A stretch of 17,352 nucleotides of DNA from Acidobacteriota bacterium (GCA_029862725.1 JAOTWT010000014.1:1-17352), one strand, 5' to 3'. Positions 1 through 7,120 are shown, counted from the first letter of the stretch. The notes: generated by a model from the sequence alone, not told the origin. Made by a program: numbers and translations.

Positions 1-40
1 ATTCGTGCAGATTCGATTCACATTAATTGATCGGTCACGC

Positions 41-211
41 AGCCATCGTAGATGGCGAAAGGATGTAGCCCACAGCGAAGGCTGCCGGAGCTGTGGGTAC
101 AAAAAGGAAATGTTAAAGCCCGGGAACGGGCGGCAGATGAGCCTGCTGTCGCCCGCTACACGGGCTTTCACCGATTGGCTCGTCACACGCTGAAACCATC
201 TACGAATGGCT
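41..211. repeat. palindromic REP-like element, copy A
   Basis: A 171 bp element bounded by inverted termini: AGCCATCGTAGATGGCG at 41-57 and ACCATCTACGAATGGCT at 195-211, the second matching the reverse complement of the first with one inserted base and a few mismatches. Inside are a hairpin AGCCCACAGC (67-76) with GCTGTGGGT (90-98), a block of form AAAGCCCG..ACGGGCGGCAG (115-136), and a further GCCCG/CGGGC pair ending near 162. The same architecture recurs at 9964-10123. Known families that look like this are REP/BIME elements mobilised in trans by RAYT (IS200-like Y1) transposases. No transposase is visible here, so that link is inference. The short open frame through it (5-193) is not a gene. 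Confidence 0.75.
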
Positions 212-330
212 AAGACGAATTCATAGAAAGGAACTCGGCTGAGGTCAAAAAACAGCAATATCGCTGTAAACAAAAGATCACTAACGCTTTACAGTATTTC
301 GGAGCGCAAACAGTTGGACACTAGTGGTCA
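212..330 (+). other. purE upstream region
   Basis: This is 119 bp of non-coding sequence between repeat A and purE. It contains a 7 bp inverted repeat CTGTAAA (264-270) / TTTACAG (288-294) with a 17-base spacer, which could be an operator or the start of a weak hairpin. I see no convincing sigma70 -35/-10 pair, no purine riboswitch signature and no clear Shine-Dalgarno sequence before the first ATG. Confidence 0.3.
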
Positions 331-849
331 ATGGTAAATGAAGAAATGGTAAATGAAATTCTCGTCAGCATAATAATGGGCTCCACTTCGGACTGGCCGA
401 CGATGAAGCATGCCGCGGACGTGTTAAACGAATTCGGGGTTGAGAACGAGTGCGAGGTCGTATCTGCTCACCGCACGCCCGATCTTCTGTTTGAATTCGC
501 AAAATCTGCCGAAGAAAGGGGAATCGAAGTGATCATCGCCGGTGCCGGCGGAGCGGCGCATCTTCCCGGCATGTGTGCTTCCCAAACCACGCTCCCGGTA
601 CTCGGTGTCCCGGTCAGGAGCCGTGCGCTAAGCGGAATGGATTCATTACTTTCGATCGTCCAGATGCCCGCCGGAATCCCCGTCGGAACACTCGCGATCG
701 GTGAAGCCGGTGCCAAAAACGCGGGACTTCTGGCGGTTTCGATTTTGGCCAACTCACGACCGGAATTGCGGGAAAAATTGCGCGCTTTTCGAAAACAACA
801 GACCGCGACGGTTTTGGAGAGTTCGTTGAGCAGCGGCGGGGGTGACTGA
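331..849 (+). CDS. purE: N5-carboxyaminoimidazole ribonucleotide mutase (PurE, class I)
   Basis: PurE moves the carboxylate of N5-CAIR to C4 of the ring to give CAIR in cytoplasmic de novo purine synthesis, using the product of PurK, which is encoded next downstream. Family motifs are intact: GSTSDWP (residues 17-23), SAHRTP with the catalytic-region His (45-50), GAGGAAHLPG (71-80) and VQMPAGIPVGT (110-120). Together they match the class I bacterial mutase. Length (172 aa) is normal, with a slightly extended, polar C-terminus. The start is ambiguous. ATGGTAAATGAA occurs twice in tandem, giving in-frame ATGs at 331 and 346, and the second (167 aa) leaves the usual short N-terminus before VSIIMGS. 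Neither has a well-spaced ribosome site. purK follows 208 bp later on the same strand, so co-transcription is possible but not shown. Confidence 0.96.
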   Translation: MVNEEMVNEILVSIIMGSTSDWPTMKHAADVLNEFGVENECEVVSAHRTPDLLFEFAKSAEERGIEVIIAGAGGAAHLPGMCASQTTLPVLGVPVRSRALSGMDSLLSIVQMPAGIPVGTLAIGEAGAKNAGLLAVSILANSRPELREKLRAFRKQQTATVLESSLSSGGGD

Positions 850-1057
850 ACGGATAGTGGAGAATGCATTGATCAATGCTGATTGGGGAATGCACGAGAT
901 TTATTGACGATACGGTTTTAACAGATTTGAATTCCCGCGAAACAAATTATCAATTTTCCACTACCGCTTATCCATTCTCTTCTCATTTCCAATCCCTTTA
1001 ATCCTTTTCATCCCTGTTAATTGAATTCCATTTCGTGTATCTTCGTGGTTCATTCTC
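850..1057. repeat. purE-purK spacer with palindrome and dispersed repeat motifs
   Basis: The spacer holds a perfect 14 bp palindrome GCATTGATCAATGC (866-879). It is followed by low-complexity, pyrimidine-rich sequence: a motif of form CCCTTTAATCC..ATCCCTGTTAA (about 992-1021) and TTTCGTGTATCTTCGTGG (1031-1048), ending just before the purK start. The first motif recurs at 3664-3697. The second recurs in inverted orientation right after the purK stop (about 2194-2212). These look like dispersed intergenic repeats. No terminator with a T-tract and no clear promoter was found. Confidence 0.5.
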
Positions 1058-2194
1058 ATGATCGAACCCGGATCTACAATCGGTATTTTCGGCTCGGGCC
1101 AACTGGGCCGAATGCTTGCGATCGAGGCGCGCAAGATGGGGTTCCGCGTTGCCTGTTTTTCGCCCGCATCGGACACTCCAACCGGGCAGATCGCCGATGT
1201 CGAGATCGTCTCTCCGTATGAAGACCTCGAGGTGGTCCGTCGATTTGCAGACTCTGTCGACGTGGTCACATTCGAATTCGAGAACATCCCCGCACATACG
1301 ATCGAGGTAGCATCGAACCACAGCAAGGTCCACCCGAACGGCGATATCCTGTATATCACTCAAAACCGTTTGCGCGAGAAAACATTTCTTTTCGGAAGCG
1401 GCTTTCCGGTAGCGCCTTTTTATCAGGTCGTCACGCGGGAAGACCTCGAAAAAGCCATCGGGAAAACGGGTTACCCGTGTGTGCTGAAGACCGCCGGGTT
1501 TGGTTACGACGGAAAGGGCCAAACCAAGATCCGGAGCAAGGCGGACATAGGTCCGGCGCTGGAGAAAGGTGGGGGCCGGGAATGCATACTCGAGTCATTT
1601 ATAGATTTTGAGAAGGAGGTCTCGGTCGTCTGCGGGCGAGACGAAAAGGGCAATTTTGAAAACTATGGCGTGATGGAAAACGACCACATGAATCATATCC
1701 TGGACGTCACATTCGCACCCGCAGAGGTGCCGCACGCCGTCTGGGAAGAGGCGATTGAAATCGCCCGCGGGATCGCGGAAAAATTCGGCTATGTAGGTAC
1801 GATGTGTGTCGAATTCTTTCTCACAAAAAAAAAGGATCTCCTTGTAAACGAGATCGCACCGCGTCCTCACAATTCGGGCCACCTGACGTTCGATGCGGCT
1901 TATACATCGCAGTTTGAGCAACAACTGAGGGCGGTTTGCGGAATGCCGCTGGGTCCGACCGGGCTGCTCAAACCGGCGGCGATGGCCAATATCCTGGGGG
2001 ACCTTTGGAGCGACGGGGAACCTGTCTGGCGAAACGCACTTTCAATGGGTGCGAAACTGCATCTCTACGGCAAAAGCGAACCGCGTCCGGGACGCAAGAT
2101 GGGCCACCTCACCGCGATGGCGGACACGGTTGGCAAGGCGGTCGAGATCGTAAGATCGGCGCGGGAATCGCTCATCGGAAAGCTTATCCACTAA
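1058..2194 (+). CDS. purK: N5-carboxyaminoimidazole ribonucleotide synthase (PurK)
   Basis: PurK is an ATP-grasp ligase that joins bicarbonate to aminoimidazole ribonucleotide, at the cost of ATP, to form N5-CAIR for PurE. The pairing with class I PurE upstream fits the two-step bacterial route. The N-terminal nucleotide-fold motif GSGQLGRM (residues 12-19) is followed by FEFENIP, the ATP-grasp segment YPCVLKTAGFGYDGKGQ, and the diagnostic NEIAPRPHNSGH (264-275). Length (378 aa) is typical. The ATG at 1058 gives the canonical start, with IGIFGSGQLG within the first 20 residues. An upstream repeat motif ends only about 10 bases before this ATG, and no strong Shine-Dalgarno sequence is visible. 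A nine-A run (1825-1833) sits in a Lys-rich stretch. Confidence 0.97.
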   Translation: MIEPGSTIGIFGSGQLGRMLAIEARKMGFRVACFSPASDTPTGQIADVEIVSPYEDLEVVRRFADSVDVVTFEFENIPAHTIEVASNHSKVHPNGDILYITQNRLREKTFLFGSGFPVAPFYQVVTREDLEKAIGKTGYPCVLKTAGFGYDGKGQTKIRSKADIGPALEKGGGRECILESFIDFEKEVSVVCGRDEKGNFENYGVMENDHMNHILDVTFAPAEVPHAVWEEAIEIARGIAEKFGYVGTMCVEFFLTKKKDLLVNEIAPRPHNSGHLTFDAAYTSQFEQQLRAVCGMPLGPTGLLKPAAMANILGDLWSDGEPVWRNALSMGAKLHLYGKSEPRPGRKMGHLTAMADTVGKAVEIVRSARESLIGKLIH

Positions 2195-2343
2195 TGACAC
2201 GAATATCACGAAGGAAGAGAGAATTGGTTGGACGGACTATTGGTGGTTCGCACTACAGCTTCGTGTTTCCGCGGATTTCGCCGATCAAAGTCGATACCTC
2301 AAATCGGATAATTGGTAAATGGTAAATGATAAATGGATACTGA
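2195..2343. repeat. purK-crcB convergent spacer with repeat motifs
   Basis: This 149 bp gap separates two genes that end towards each other. Immediately after the purK stop, GACACGAATATCACGAAGG (about 2196-2213) is an inverted, imperfect relative of the motif that precedes purK (1031-1048). Near the other end, GGTAAATGGTAAATGATAAA (2314-2333) is a tandem of the same GGTAAATG unit that forms the duplicated start region of purE. No hairpin with a T-tract is obvious. Confidence 0.45.
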
Positions 2344-2727
2344 TCAGACCTGCCTTCCAAGCCAAACTCCGCCCACCAGACCGATAAACCCGACGACAAC
2401 GCTTGATACAAGATAAAGAAGCGAAATTGTGTAATGACCTTCCTTGACCAGGGTCCAGATCTCGAGTTCGTAGGTTGAAAAGGTGGTAAAGGCGCCGAGG
2501 AACCCAACAAATATGAGTAGGCGTATATAATCAGAGACATTTAGCTTGTCCGCAAACAATATCAGGCAAAATCCGATCAGGAAAGAACCGATTACGTTTA
2601 CAAGAAAGGTTGGGAACGGAAACCTATCGAAGACGGAATTGAGGGGCGATGCGCTGAACGCATAACGGGCGACGGCACCCAAGGCGCCGCCGGCGGCCAC
2701 GAAAAGTATGTTGGTCAACGACTTCAT
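2344..2727 (-). CDS. crcB: fluoride ion channel CrcB/Fluc
   Basis: This is a small inner-membrane channel of the CrcB/Fluc family, which works as an antiparallel dimer and exports fluoride. The 127-residue protein has four hydrophobic segments. Family motifs in order are GGALGAVARY (13-22), FPTFLVNVIGSFLIG with the conserved Asn (N44), and GFLGAFTTFSTYELE (75-89), which contains the pore-lining Phe residues and the central Na+-site region. I chose the ATG at 2727. The upstream in-frame GTG (2778) would add 17 basic residues encoded inside the neighbouring palindromic repeat and not found in the family. The gene lies 122 bp downstream of rpiA on the same strand, but a nested palindromic element separates them. 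I found no fluoride-riboswitch signature in the leader. Confidence 0.95.
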   Translation of the reverse strand: MKSLTNILFVAAGGALGAVARYAFSASPLNSVFDRFPFPTFLVNVIGSFLIGFCLILFADKLNVSDYIRLLIFVGFLGAFTTFSTYELEIWTLVKEGHYTISLLYLVSSVVVGFIGLVGGVWLGRQV

Positions 2728-2738
2728 TCCAAGAAACT

Positions 2739-2847
2739 GTTTAGAGCAACGCTTGCGTTGCCGCGACGTGCGAAGCACGACGAAAATACGTCATGAGATG
2801 ATTCTATCGGGCTATGCCCGATCTGCAACGCAAGCGTTGCTCTAAAC
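2739..2847. repeat. nested palindromic element with perfect 23 bp inverted termini
   Basis: Positions 2739-2761 and 2825-2847 are exact reverse complements (23 bp; core AGCAACGCTTGCGTTGC). Each arm can also fold on itself as CAACGC-TT-GCGTTG. Between the arms are two more compact hairpins: CGTGC-GAA-GCACG (2766-2778) and ATCGGGC-TAT-GCCCGAT (2806-2822). The result is four small stem-loops nested in one large inverted repeat, filling almost the whole rpiA-crcB gap. This is REP/MITE-like architecture of a different sequence family from the elements at 41-211 and 9964-10123. It could also act as an mRNA processing or attenuation structure between rpiA and crcB. Confidence 0.75.
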
Positions 2848-2849
2848 GA

Positions 2850-3530
2850 TCAACTGCTTTCAAACACTTCCACACCGTCTCCGCGTCCGACGATTACCAT
2901 GTCCGCGAGGTCCAGGAATAGTCCGTTGCAGACGACGCCTTCGATTTGATTGAGGTCATGCTCGATAAGATAGGGGTCCCTGATGAGCCCGAAATCGGCG
3001 TCTATGATCAGGTTCTTCTCGTCGGTCTGAAAATATATGCCTTCCCGCATACGTATTTCGCCGCTACCCCCCATATCGGCGATCCGTTTGGCTGCGAAGT
3101 TGACAGCAAAGGGCAGCACCTCGACCGGGATCCTGAATGCTCCGAGCTTTTCGACTCGTTTGGAAGAATCCGCGATGATTATCTGTTTCGTCGTGAAGCG
3201 GGCTACCATTTTCTCTTTCAGAAGCGCGCCGCCGCCGCCCTTTATCAGGTTCAGATCGTCATCCCACTCGTCGGTGCCGTCAATCGTAAGATCGATCTCG
3301 TCGACATCGTCTATCGTGACGAGAGGTATGTTAAGACCGCGGGCCTGTTCTTCGGTCGCCGCCGATGTCGGAACCGCCTTGATCGAAAGCCCGTCAGCGA
3401 CCATCCCGCCGACCGCTTCGATCGCGAAGTAAGCCGTGGAGCCGGTCCCGAGCCCGACGGTCATTCCATCCTCGACGTGCTTTACGGCTTCCAGCGCCGC
3501 AAGGCGTTTTTCATTTTCTGCATTGTTCAT
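2850..3530 (-). CDS. rpiA: ribose-5-phosphate isomerase A
   Basis: RpiA interconverts ribose 5-phosphate and ribulose 5-phosphate in the non-oxidative pentose phosphate pathway, supplying ribose for nucleotide synthesis. Motifs are complete: GLGTGST (26-32) for phosphate binding, DGTDE (84-88) and KGGGGALLKEK (97-107). Asp84, Asp87, Lys97 and Glu106 correspond to the known active-site Asp, Asp, Lys and Glu. The length of 226 aa is standard. I chose the ATG at 3530. The longer in-frame TTG start (3554) would add eight residues encoding the promoter-like sequence, with no family support. No Shine-Dalgarno sequence precedes the ATG, and a TATAAT lies seven bases upstream of it, so the transcript may be leaderless. 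The stop lies two bases from the palindromic element. Confidence 0.96.
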   Translation of the reverse strand: MNNAENEKRLAALEAVKHVEDGMTVGLGTGSTAYFAIEAVGGMVADGLSIKAVPTSAATEEQARGLNIPLVTIDDVDEIDLTIDGTDEWDDDLNLIKGGGGALLKEKMVARFTTKQIIIADSSKRVEKLGAFRIPVEVLPFAVNFAAKRIADMGGSGEIRMREGIYFQTDEKNLIIDADFGLIRDPYLIEHDLNQIEGVVCNGLFLDLADMVIVGRGDGVEVFESS

Positions 3531-3537
3531 CGATCGG

Positions 3538-3543
3538 ATTATA
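3538..3543 (-). promoter_or_regulatory. candidate -10 box of rpiA
   Basis: On the minus strand a perfect TATAAT ends seven bases before the chosen rpiA ATG. A start of transcription 6-8 bases downstream would fall at or near that ATG. At the usual spacing the -35 region reads only TTTATC, a poor match, so the assignment rests on the -10 hexamer alone. Confidence 0.35.
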
Positions 3544-3663
3544 CTCACAGGCAAGAAGGGGATAAAGGTGAGGGCTTAGAAAACCTTCCTCTCGTGCGAA
3601 AATTCAATGATCCTGGCAAGACTAGTTGGAATGCTGGAATCTCCGGGCAGTCATCAGTCTTGA

Positions 3664-3697
3664 GTTCATCCCCTTCGTTCCCTTTATCCCTGTTAAT
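3664..3697. repeat. dispersed motif copy next to glycosyltransferase stop
   Basis: The pyrimidine-rich run here ends in CCCTTTATCCCTGTTAAT and abuts the stop codon of the minus-strand glycosyltransferase at 3698. It resembles 992-1022 (CCCTTTAATCC..ATCCCTGTTAATT), upstream of purK. A shorter inverted relative, GGGGATAAAGG (3558-3568), lies upstream of rpiA. These look like members of one dispersed intergenic repeat family. The rest of the 3544-3697 gap shows nothing recognisable. Confidence 0.45.
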
Positions 3698-4393
3698 CTA
3701 TCTTATCACCCGGTAAGTCCTGGCAAGCAATCGCGGCGGTACACCAAGCCAGAAAAGCACCTGGCGAAGCGCCCATTTTGTAAAGACCCAGGGAAAATAT
3801 CGCTGCTCGAAACGGCGTGACGAGGTTTCAACAGGGATCGGGATGAATCTCCATTCGCCGAGCTTTTTCAACTTTCGGTAAAGGTCAAAATCTTCAAATA
3901 AGGGATACTCCTCAAACCCCCCGACCTTTTCGTAGGCCGATTTCTTCACGAAAAACGCCGAATCACCGTAAACCAAACCCATCCTTCTGAGATTTGGATA
4001 AAGCCATGTCAGGAATTTCGCGGCCCTGCTTCTACCTGAGAAAATGATCTCGAAATGGCCTCCGACGACATCCTCGTACTTAACAAACCTCAGGATTTGA
4101 GCGCCCGATCCATGCCGGGGTCTTGTATCTGCATGGATAAACCAGTAGACGTCGCCGGTTGCGTGACGCGTACCTTCGTGCATTTGAAATCCCCGGTTTG
4201 GCAGGCCTGCATCGACGAACTTGATCGGTTTCGGGCCCTTGAATTCTTCGATCAACTTGGCTGTGCTATCTTCGCTTCCGCCGTCGACGATGATGATCTC
4301 GGTCGGACTGATAAGACGCGAGACGGATTCGAGCGTCTTGACGATCGTCTTCTCTTCGTTGTAAGTCGGAGTGATAACGGAGATCTTATTCAT
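3698..4393 (-). CDS. glycosyltransferase family 2, TIGR04283-like
   Basis: This is a GT-A fold glycosyltransferase of 231 aa. The start ISVITPTYNEE (residues 4-14) is followed by IIIVDGGSEDST (nucleotide-binding Asp37), RGFQMHEGTRHATGD (67-81), FIHADTR (the metal-binding DxD equivalent, 85-91), GGHFEI, YGDSAFFVKK, GGFEEYPLFEDFDLYRKL (catalytic-region acidic residues, 158-175) and SSRRFEQR (191-198). This order is characteristic of the TIGR04283 family, called rSAM/selenodomain-associated transferase 2. The sugar donor and acceptor cannot be told from sequence. The ATG at 4393 is the canonical start. The longer open frame upstream crosses a repeat region and has no family support. No companion rSAM gene is visible, and the gene appears to stand alone upstream of rpiA. 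Confidence 0.88.
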   Translation of the reverse strand: MNKISVITPTYNEEKTIVKTLESVSRLISPTEIIIVDGGSEDSTAKLIEEFKGPKPIKFVDAGLPNRGFQMHEGTRHATGDVYWFIHADTRPRHGSGAQILRFVKYEDVVGGHFEIIFSGRSRAAKFLTWLYPNLRRMGLVYGDSAFFVKKSAYEKVGGFEEYPLFEDFDLYRKLKKLGEWRFIPIPVETSSRRFEQRYFPWVFTKWALRQVLFWLGVPPRLLARTYRVIR

Positions 4394-4400
4394 TGACAAC

Positions 4401-4540
4401 AAGAGGGTACAGGGACGAGGGGTAGGGGACAAGGGAGTTCGTGTATGATAATCGGTGTTACCAGCTGTGATGGGGTATGGTTTTCGTCTGCAAGCCCTCG
4501 TCCCTCGCGCCACACCCCTTGTCCCTACACTTCTTGCCAA
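4401..4540. repeat. imperfect inverted repeat upstream of glycosyltransferase
   Basis: The purine-rich arm at about 4401-4437 (containing AGGGACGAGGGGTAGGGGAC) resembles the reverse complement of 4496-4535 (which reads AGGGACAAGGGGTGTGG on that strand). The arms bracket about 60 bp containing nothing recognisable. They may be copies of one dispersed GGGACRAGGG repeat or the ends of a miniature element. Any minus-strand promoter of the glycosyltransferase would have to lie within or beyond it. Confidence 0.45.
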
Positions 4541-4547
4541 AAATCAT

Positions 4548-4576
4548 TTGCCCATTTAAACTTGTTTTGGTATAAA
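4548..4576 (+). promoter_or_regulatory. candidate sigma70 promoter of tRNA-Asn
   Basis: TTGCCC (4548-4553) and TATAAA (4571-4576) are separated by exactly 17 bases and point towards the tRNA gene 72 bases downstream. Four of six bases match the -35 consensus and five of six match the -10. A start near 4583 would leave a leader of about 65 bases to be removed by tRNA processing. Confidence 0.5.
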
Positions 4577-4648
4577 AGCTGTTCGTCATTAAGCGACGAC
4601 GCTTTCGATACCTCGGCCTGTACGGCCCTTTTGAAAAGTATTATATAT

Positions 4649-4723
<75 letters not shown>

Positions 4724-4739
4724 ATTTAATCAACAAGTT

Positions 4740-4769
4740 AGCCCGGCTCGATTGAGCCGGGCTTTGTTG
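4740..4769 (+). terminator. rho-independent terminator after tRNA-Asn
   Basis: AGCCCGGCTC (4740-4749), loop GATT, and GAGCCGGGCT (4754-4763) form a perfect 10 bp GC-rich stem followed by TTGTTGT. It starts 17 bases after the tRNA CCA end. Confidence 0.8.
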
Positions 4770-4780
4770 TACTCACAAAA

Positions 4781-4813
4781 GGGTTGTAGGTTCGAGTCCC
4801 AACTGTGGAGCCA
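4781..4813 (+). pseudogene. degenerate tRNA 3'-half remnant (possible att-site relic)
   Basis: GGGTTGTAGGTTCGAGTCCC followed by AACTGTGGAGCCA repeats the variable loop, T-arm, acceptor 3' strand and CCA of the intact tRNA-Asn (4691-4723) with a few changes. There is no 5' half. The T-stem pairing is disturbed (GTAGG against CCCAA), so it cannot be a functional tRNA. A tRNA 3' end duplicated just downstream of the intact gene is the usual footprint of site-specific integration and later loss, but an old partial tandem duplication would look the same. No integrase is visible. Confidence 0.6.
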
Positions 4814-5357
4814 ATCTTTCCAAGCTCTCGGTTATAGGGAATTATGGTCCGCCCCTTACATAAACCCCTGTGCCCTACAGGCGGTAATCGCATTTTTCAG
4901 TTTCATACGATCAGACCGGTGCTCAACGATTACGACATTCGTGCATCGGCCGGGAGCTTTTTCGCTCGGTTTTCCCGGCCGTTCCTACCGAACTCTCAGG
5001 ATATTGCCCTGCGGGTTCTACAGGCCTGTAGTCCCTATCGGACCCAGCGGTTGTTTCGGTTTCGTGGCTCCGTGTTTGAGCTGCCTGAAGGCAGGTTGAG
5101 ATTCCGGATTTGCTTTTTTGGCCCTAATTCAAATATCTTTAGCTATCATATAATGGTTGCTCAAATTGTTGTGACCTGATTTTGTCAGGTCGATGTTGCT
5201 GATAAAGCCCTCGACTCTTGTATGCCGTTGTAGAATTCGAGGTTAAGAATCCGATGAAAATCAATTCAACCGCTCTGTTTCAAGTCTTCCACATTAAGCA
5301 GGCTTTGGAATCAGGATTGGTTTGTAGAGGGTTTTTTGCCGTCACTGGAGAAAATTT
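4814..5357. other. 544 bp region without a recognisable gene
   Basis: I found no convincing coding sequence. The open frames here (4752-5099 and 4844-5179) give low-complexity, Pro/Arg/Phe-rich peptides with no motif. The stretch contains several palindromes: CGGCCGGGA (4947-4955) / TCCCGGCCG (4973-4981), the perfect palindrome CTACAGGCCTGTAG (5018-5031), and a hairpin GACCTGA-TTTTG-TCAGGTC (5173-5191). The first lies in a span with CTTTTT and GGTTTT runs and could be a weak terminator. It lies next to the tRNA remnant and might be decayed mobile-element DNA, which is inference. Confidence 0.4.
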
Positions 5358-7097
5358 ATGAAAATGAAATGGTCCAGAATCTCAATCCTGTCTTTTGCGC
5401 TGGCAATAGTAGCTGTATTTTCGATAGGCTCGTTGCCAGATTTGAATGGTGGAATCGAAGCGGCGGAACGGTCCGCGGCTGAGAACGTCGGCACCGTTGG
5501 CGTCAACTTTCCCGCTTCCAACGTGGGGCCGATTCCGGATAATTCCTGCGGAACAACCGACCTGGTGATGAATGTTCCGGTAAGCGGAACCGTCGGACCT
5601 CTTGCGAATGTTGAAGTTAACTTGACGCTAAGTCCCCACCATACCTGGGTTGGTGATCTGGATATGGAATTGGTATCGCCTGACGGAACAAGACATTGGA
5701 TCCAGTCGTGGACAGGCGGAAACGCCGATGCGGGATACCAGTCTGATGTTGGCGGACCTTATACCTTTTCTGATCTGGCTCCATCATCTCCAACCTGGTG
5801 GGAAGCTGCGGGGGCTACCGCCGATGCGTCTCCTATACCGGCGGGATCTTACAGGACGCAGGGACCCGGACCCTCAGCAACCCAACCGCCAATTACGAAT
5901 ATGACCGCTGCATTTGCGGGAATCCCTTCAGTGAACGGCACGTGGCAAATTGTGATAGGTGACTGCGCCAGCGGCGACACAGGCTCTGTGGCCGAGGCAA
6001 GCCTCAACATTTTGACTGAAATGACAGGTCCCGCAGACAACGACTATGACGGCGATGGAATGACGGACTTTGTGGTTACCCAGGAAATCACATCAAACGC
6101 AGAACTGAAGGGATCGGAGCGTAAATCGCCGGTCTCATTGATCCCCCAGCGGCCATCAGCAGACGGCAACATCGGTAATTCACTTTTGCCCGGCGGTTCC
6201 GGAACCAACATGTCCTGGTGGGTTTACACCGGAGGAAGCGGTTCGGTATCGATAGAGAGCCTGGGTAACTCCAGATCTACGGACTTCGTTACTCCGGCTG
6301 ATTTCGATGGAGACGGATCTACGGACTTTGCAGTTTGGAGACCTGTGACCACCGGCCAGCCTTCAGGAAATGCATTCTTCTACATTCTCAAAAGCAGTGA
6401 TTCCACGATAGAAGAAGTTGACTTTGGCCAGTCAGGTGATAATCCACAAATTGTCGGCGACTATGATGGAGATGGAAAAGCGGATCCAGCCGTATTCAGA
6501 CAGAGTCTCTCTGGACCCGGTCAGGCATACTTTTACTACAAAGGAAGCGACAACAATGCGGGCGGGAATATCACTTACGTCCAGTGGGGCTACGGTGATA
6601 GCGGCAACCTCAAGTCCTACCGGGGTGACTTTGACGGCGACGACAAACTGGATTTTGCCATCTACAGGGACGTTTCAGGTCAGGGCCAGTTTGTGATCCG
6701 GAGGTCTTCCGATCTCGGAACGGAGTACATAAACTGGGGAATTCCTTCGGATACCCTCGCGCCGGGAGACTATGACGGTGACGGACAAAGTGATTTCATG
6801 GTTGTCCGCATTGGTCCAAGTCTTGAAGTTCAGTGGTATCTGCTGGAAAAAGATGGCGGCGGTACAGGAGCGTCCCCTATTTTGTGGGGCACCGTCGTTG
6901 GAATGCATGATGAGCTGGTTGTCCCGGGTGACTACGATGGAGACGGCGGAACCGATATCGCAGTCTACAGGGTAGATGCCACCAACCCCAGCAACAACTA
7001 CTACTATGTGAGGCGTTCCTCGGATCTTGCTTTTCAGTATTTGCAATGGGGAAGCGGCACGAACAGTGTCCCGGTAAACGGGTGGGATGTTCAATAA
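5358..7097 (+). CDS. exported P-domain and FG-GAP-like repeat protein
   Basis: A 579-residue protein with an N-terminal signal sequence (basic start, hydrophobic core about residues 8-25). Residues about 60-222 resemble a proprotein-convertase P domain (P/Homo B): VEVNLTLSPHHTWVGDLDME, LVSPDGTRHWIQ, then near its end GTWQIVIGDCASGDTGSV. From about residue 227 there are six calcium-binding loops of form DxDGDGxxD, near residues 228, 313, 367, 422, 469 and 524, mostly followed by xAVxR. This is the FG-GAP/VCBS-like beta-propeller pattern common in exported Acidobacteriota proteins. There is no subtilisin domain, so the P domain is not part of a protease here, and adhesion or surface binding is a guess. 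GGAG (5347-5350) lies seven bases before the ATG. A terminator follows the stop, so it looks monocistronic. No sorting tail is seen. Confidence 0.88.
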   Translation: MKMKWSRISILSFALAIVAVFSIGSLPDLNGGIEAAERSAAENVGTVGVNFPASNVGPIPDNSCGTTDLVMNVPVSGTVGPLANVEVNLTLSPHHTWVGDLDMELVSPDGTRHWIQSWTGGNADAGYQSDVGGPYTFSDLAPSSPTWWEAAGATADASPIPAGSYRTQGPGPSATQPPITNMTAAFAGIPSVNGTWQIVIGDCASGDTGSVAEASLNILTEMTGPADNDYDGDGMTDFVVTQEITSNAELKGSERKSPVSLIPQRPSADGNIGNSLLPGGSGTNMSWWVYTGGSGSVSIESLGNSRSTDFVTPADFDGDGSTDFAVWRPVTTGQPSGNAFFYILKSSDSTIEEVDFGQSGDNPQIVGDYDGDGKADPAVFRQSLSGPGQAYFYYKGSDNNAGGNITYVQWGYGDSGNLKSYRGDFDGDDKLDFAIYRDVSGQGQFVIRRSSDLGTEYINWGIPSDTLAPGDYDGDGQSDFMVVRIGPSLEVQWYLLEKDGGGTGASPILWGTVVGMHDELVVPGDYDGDGGTDIAVYRVDATNPSNNYYYVRRSSDLAFQYLQWGSGTNSVPVNGWDVQ

Positions 7098-7120
7098 AAC
7101 CGCAGCGCTTTAAGTAAGAA

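Noticed and set aside
5..193. 62-aa open frame at the window start
   Set aside because: It lies almost wholly within the palindromic REP-like element and encodes no recognisable protein.
1825..1833. A9 homopolymer in purK as a phase-variation switch
   Set aside because: It encodes ordinary Lys codons in a housekeeping enzyme. A single short run is not evidence for regulated slippage.
2728..2850. Fluoride riboswitch upstream of crcB
   Set aside because: The leader is filled by the nested palindromic repeat, and no fluoride-aptamer pseudoknot motif could be recognised.
4752..5179. Open frames of 111-115 aa after the tRNA
   Set aside because: They are low-complexity translations overlapping the terminator, tRNA remnant and palindromes, with no motif or ribosome site.
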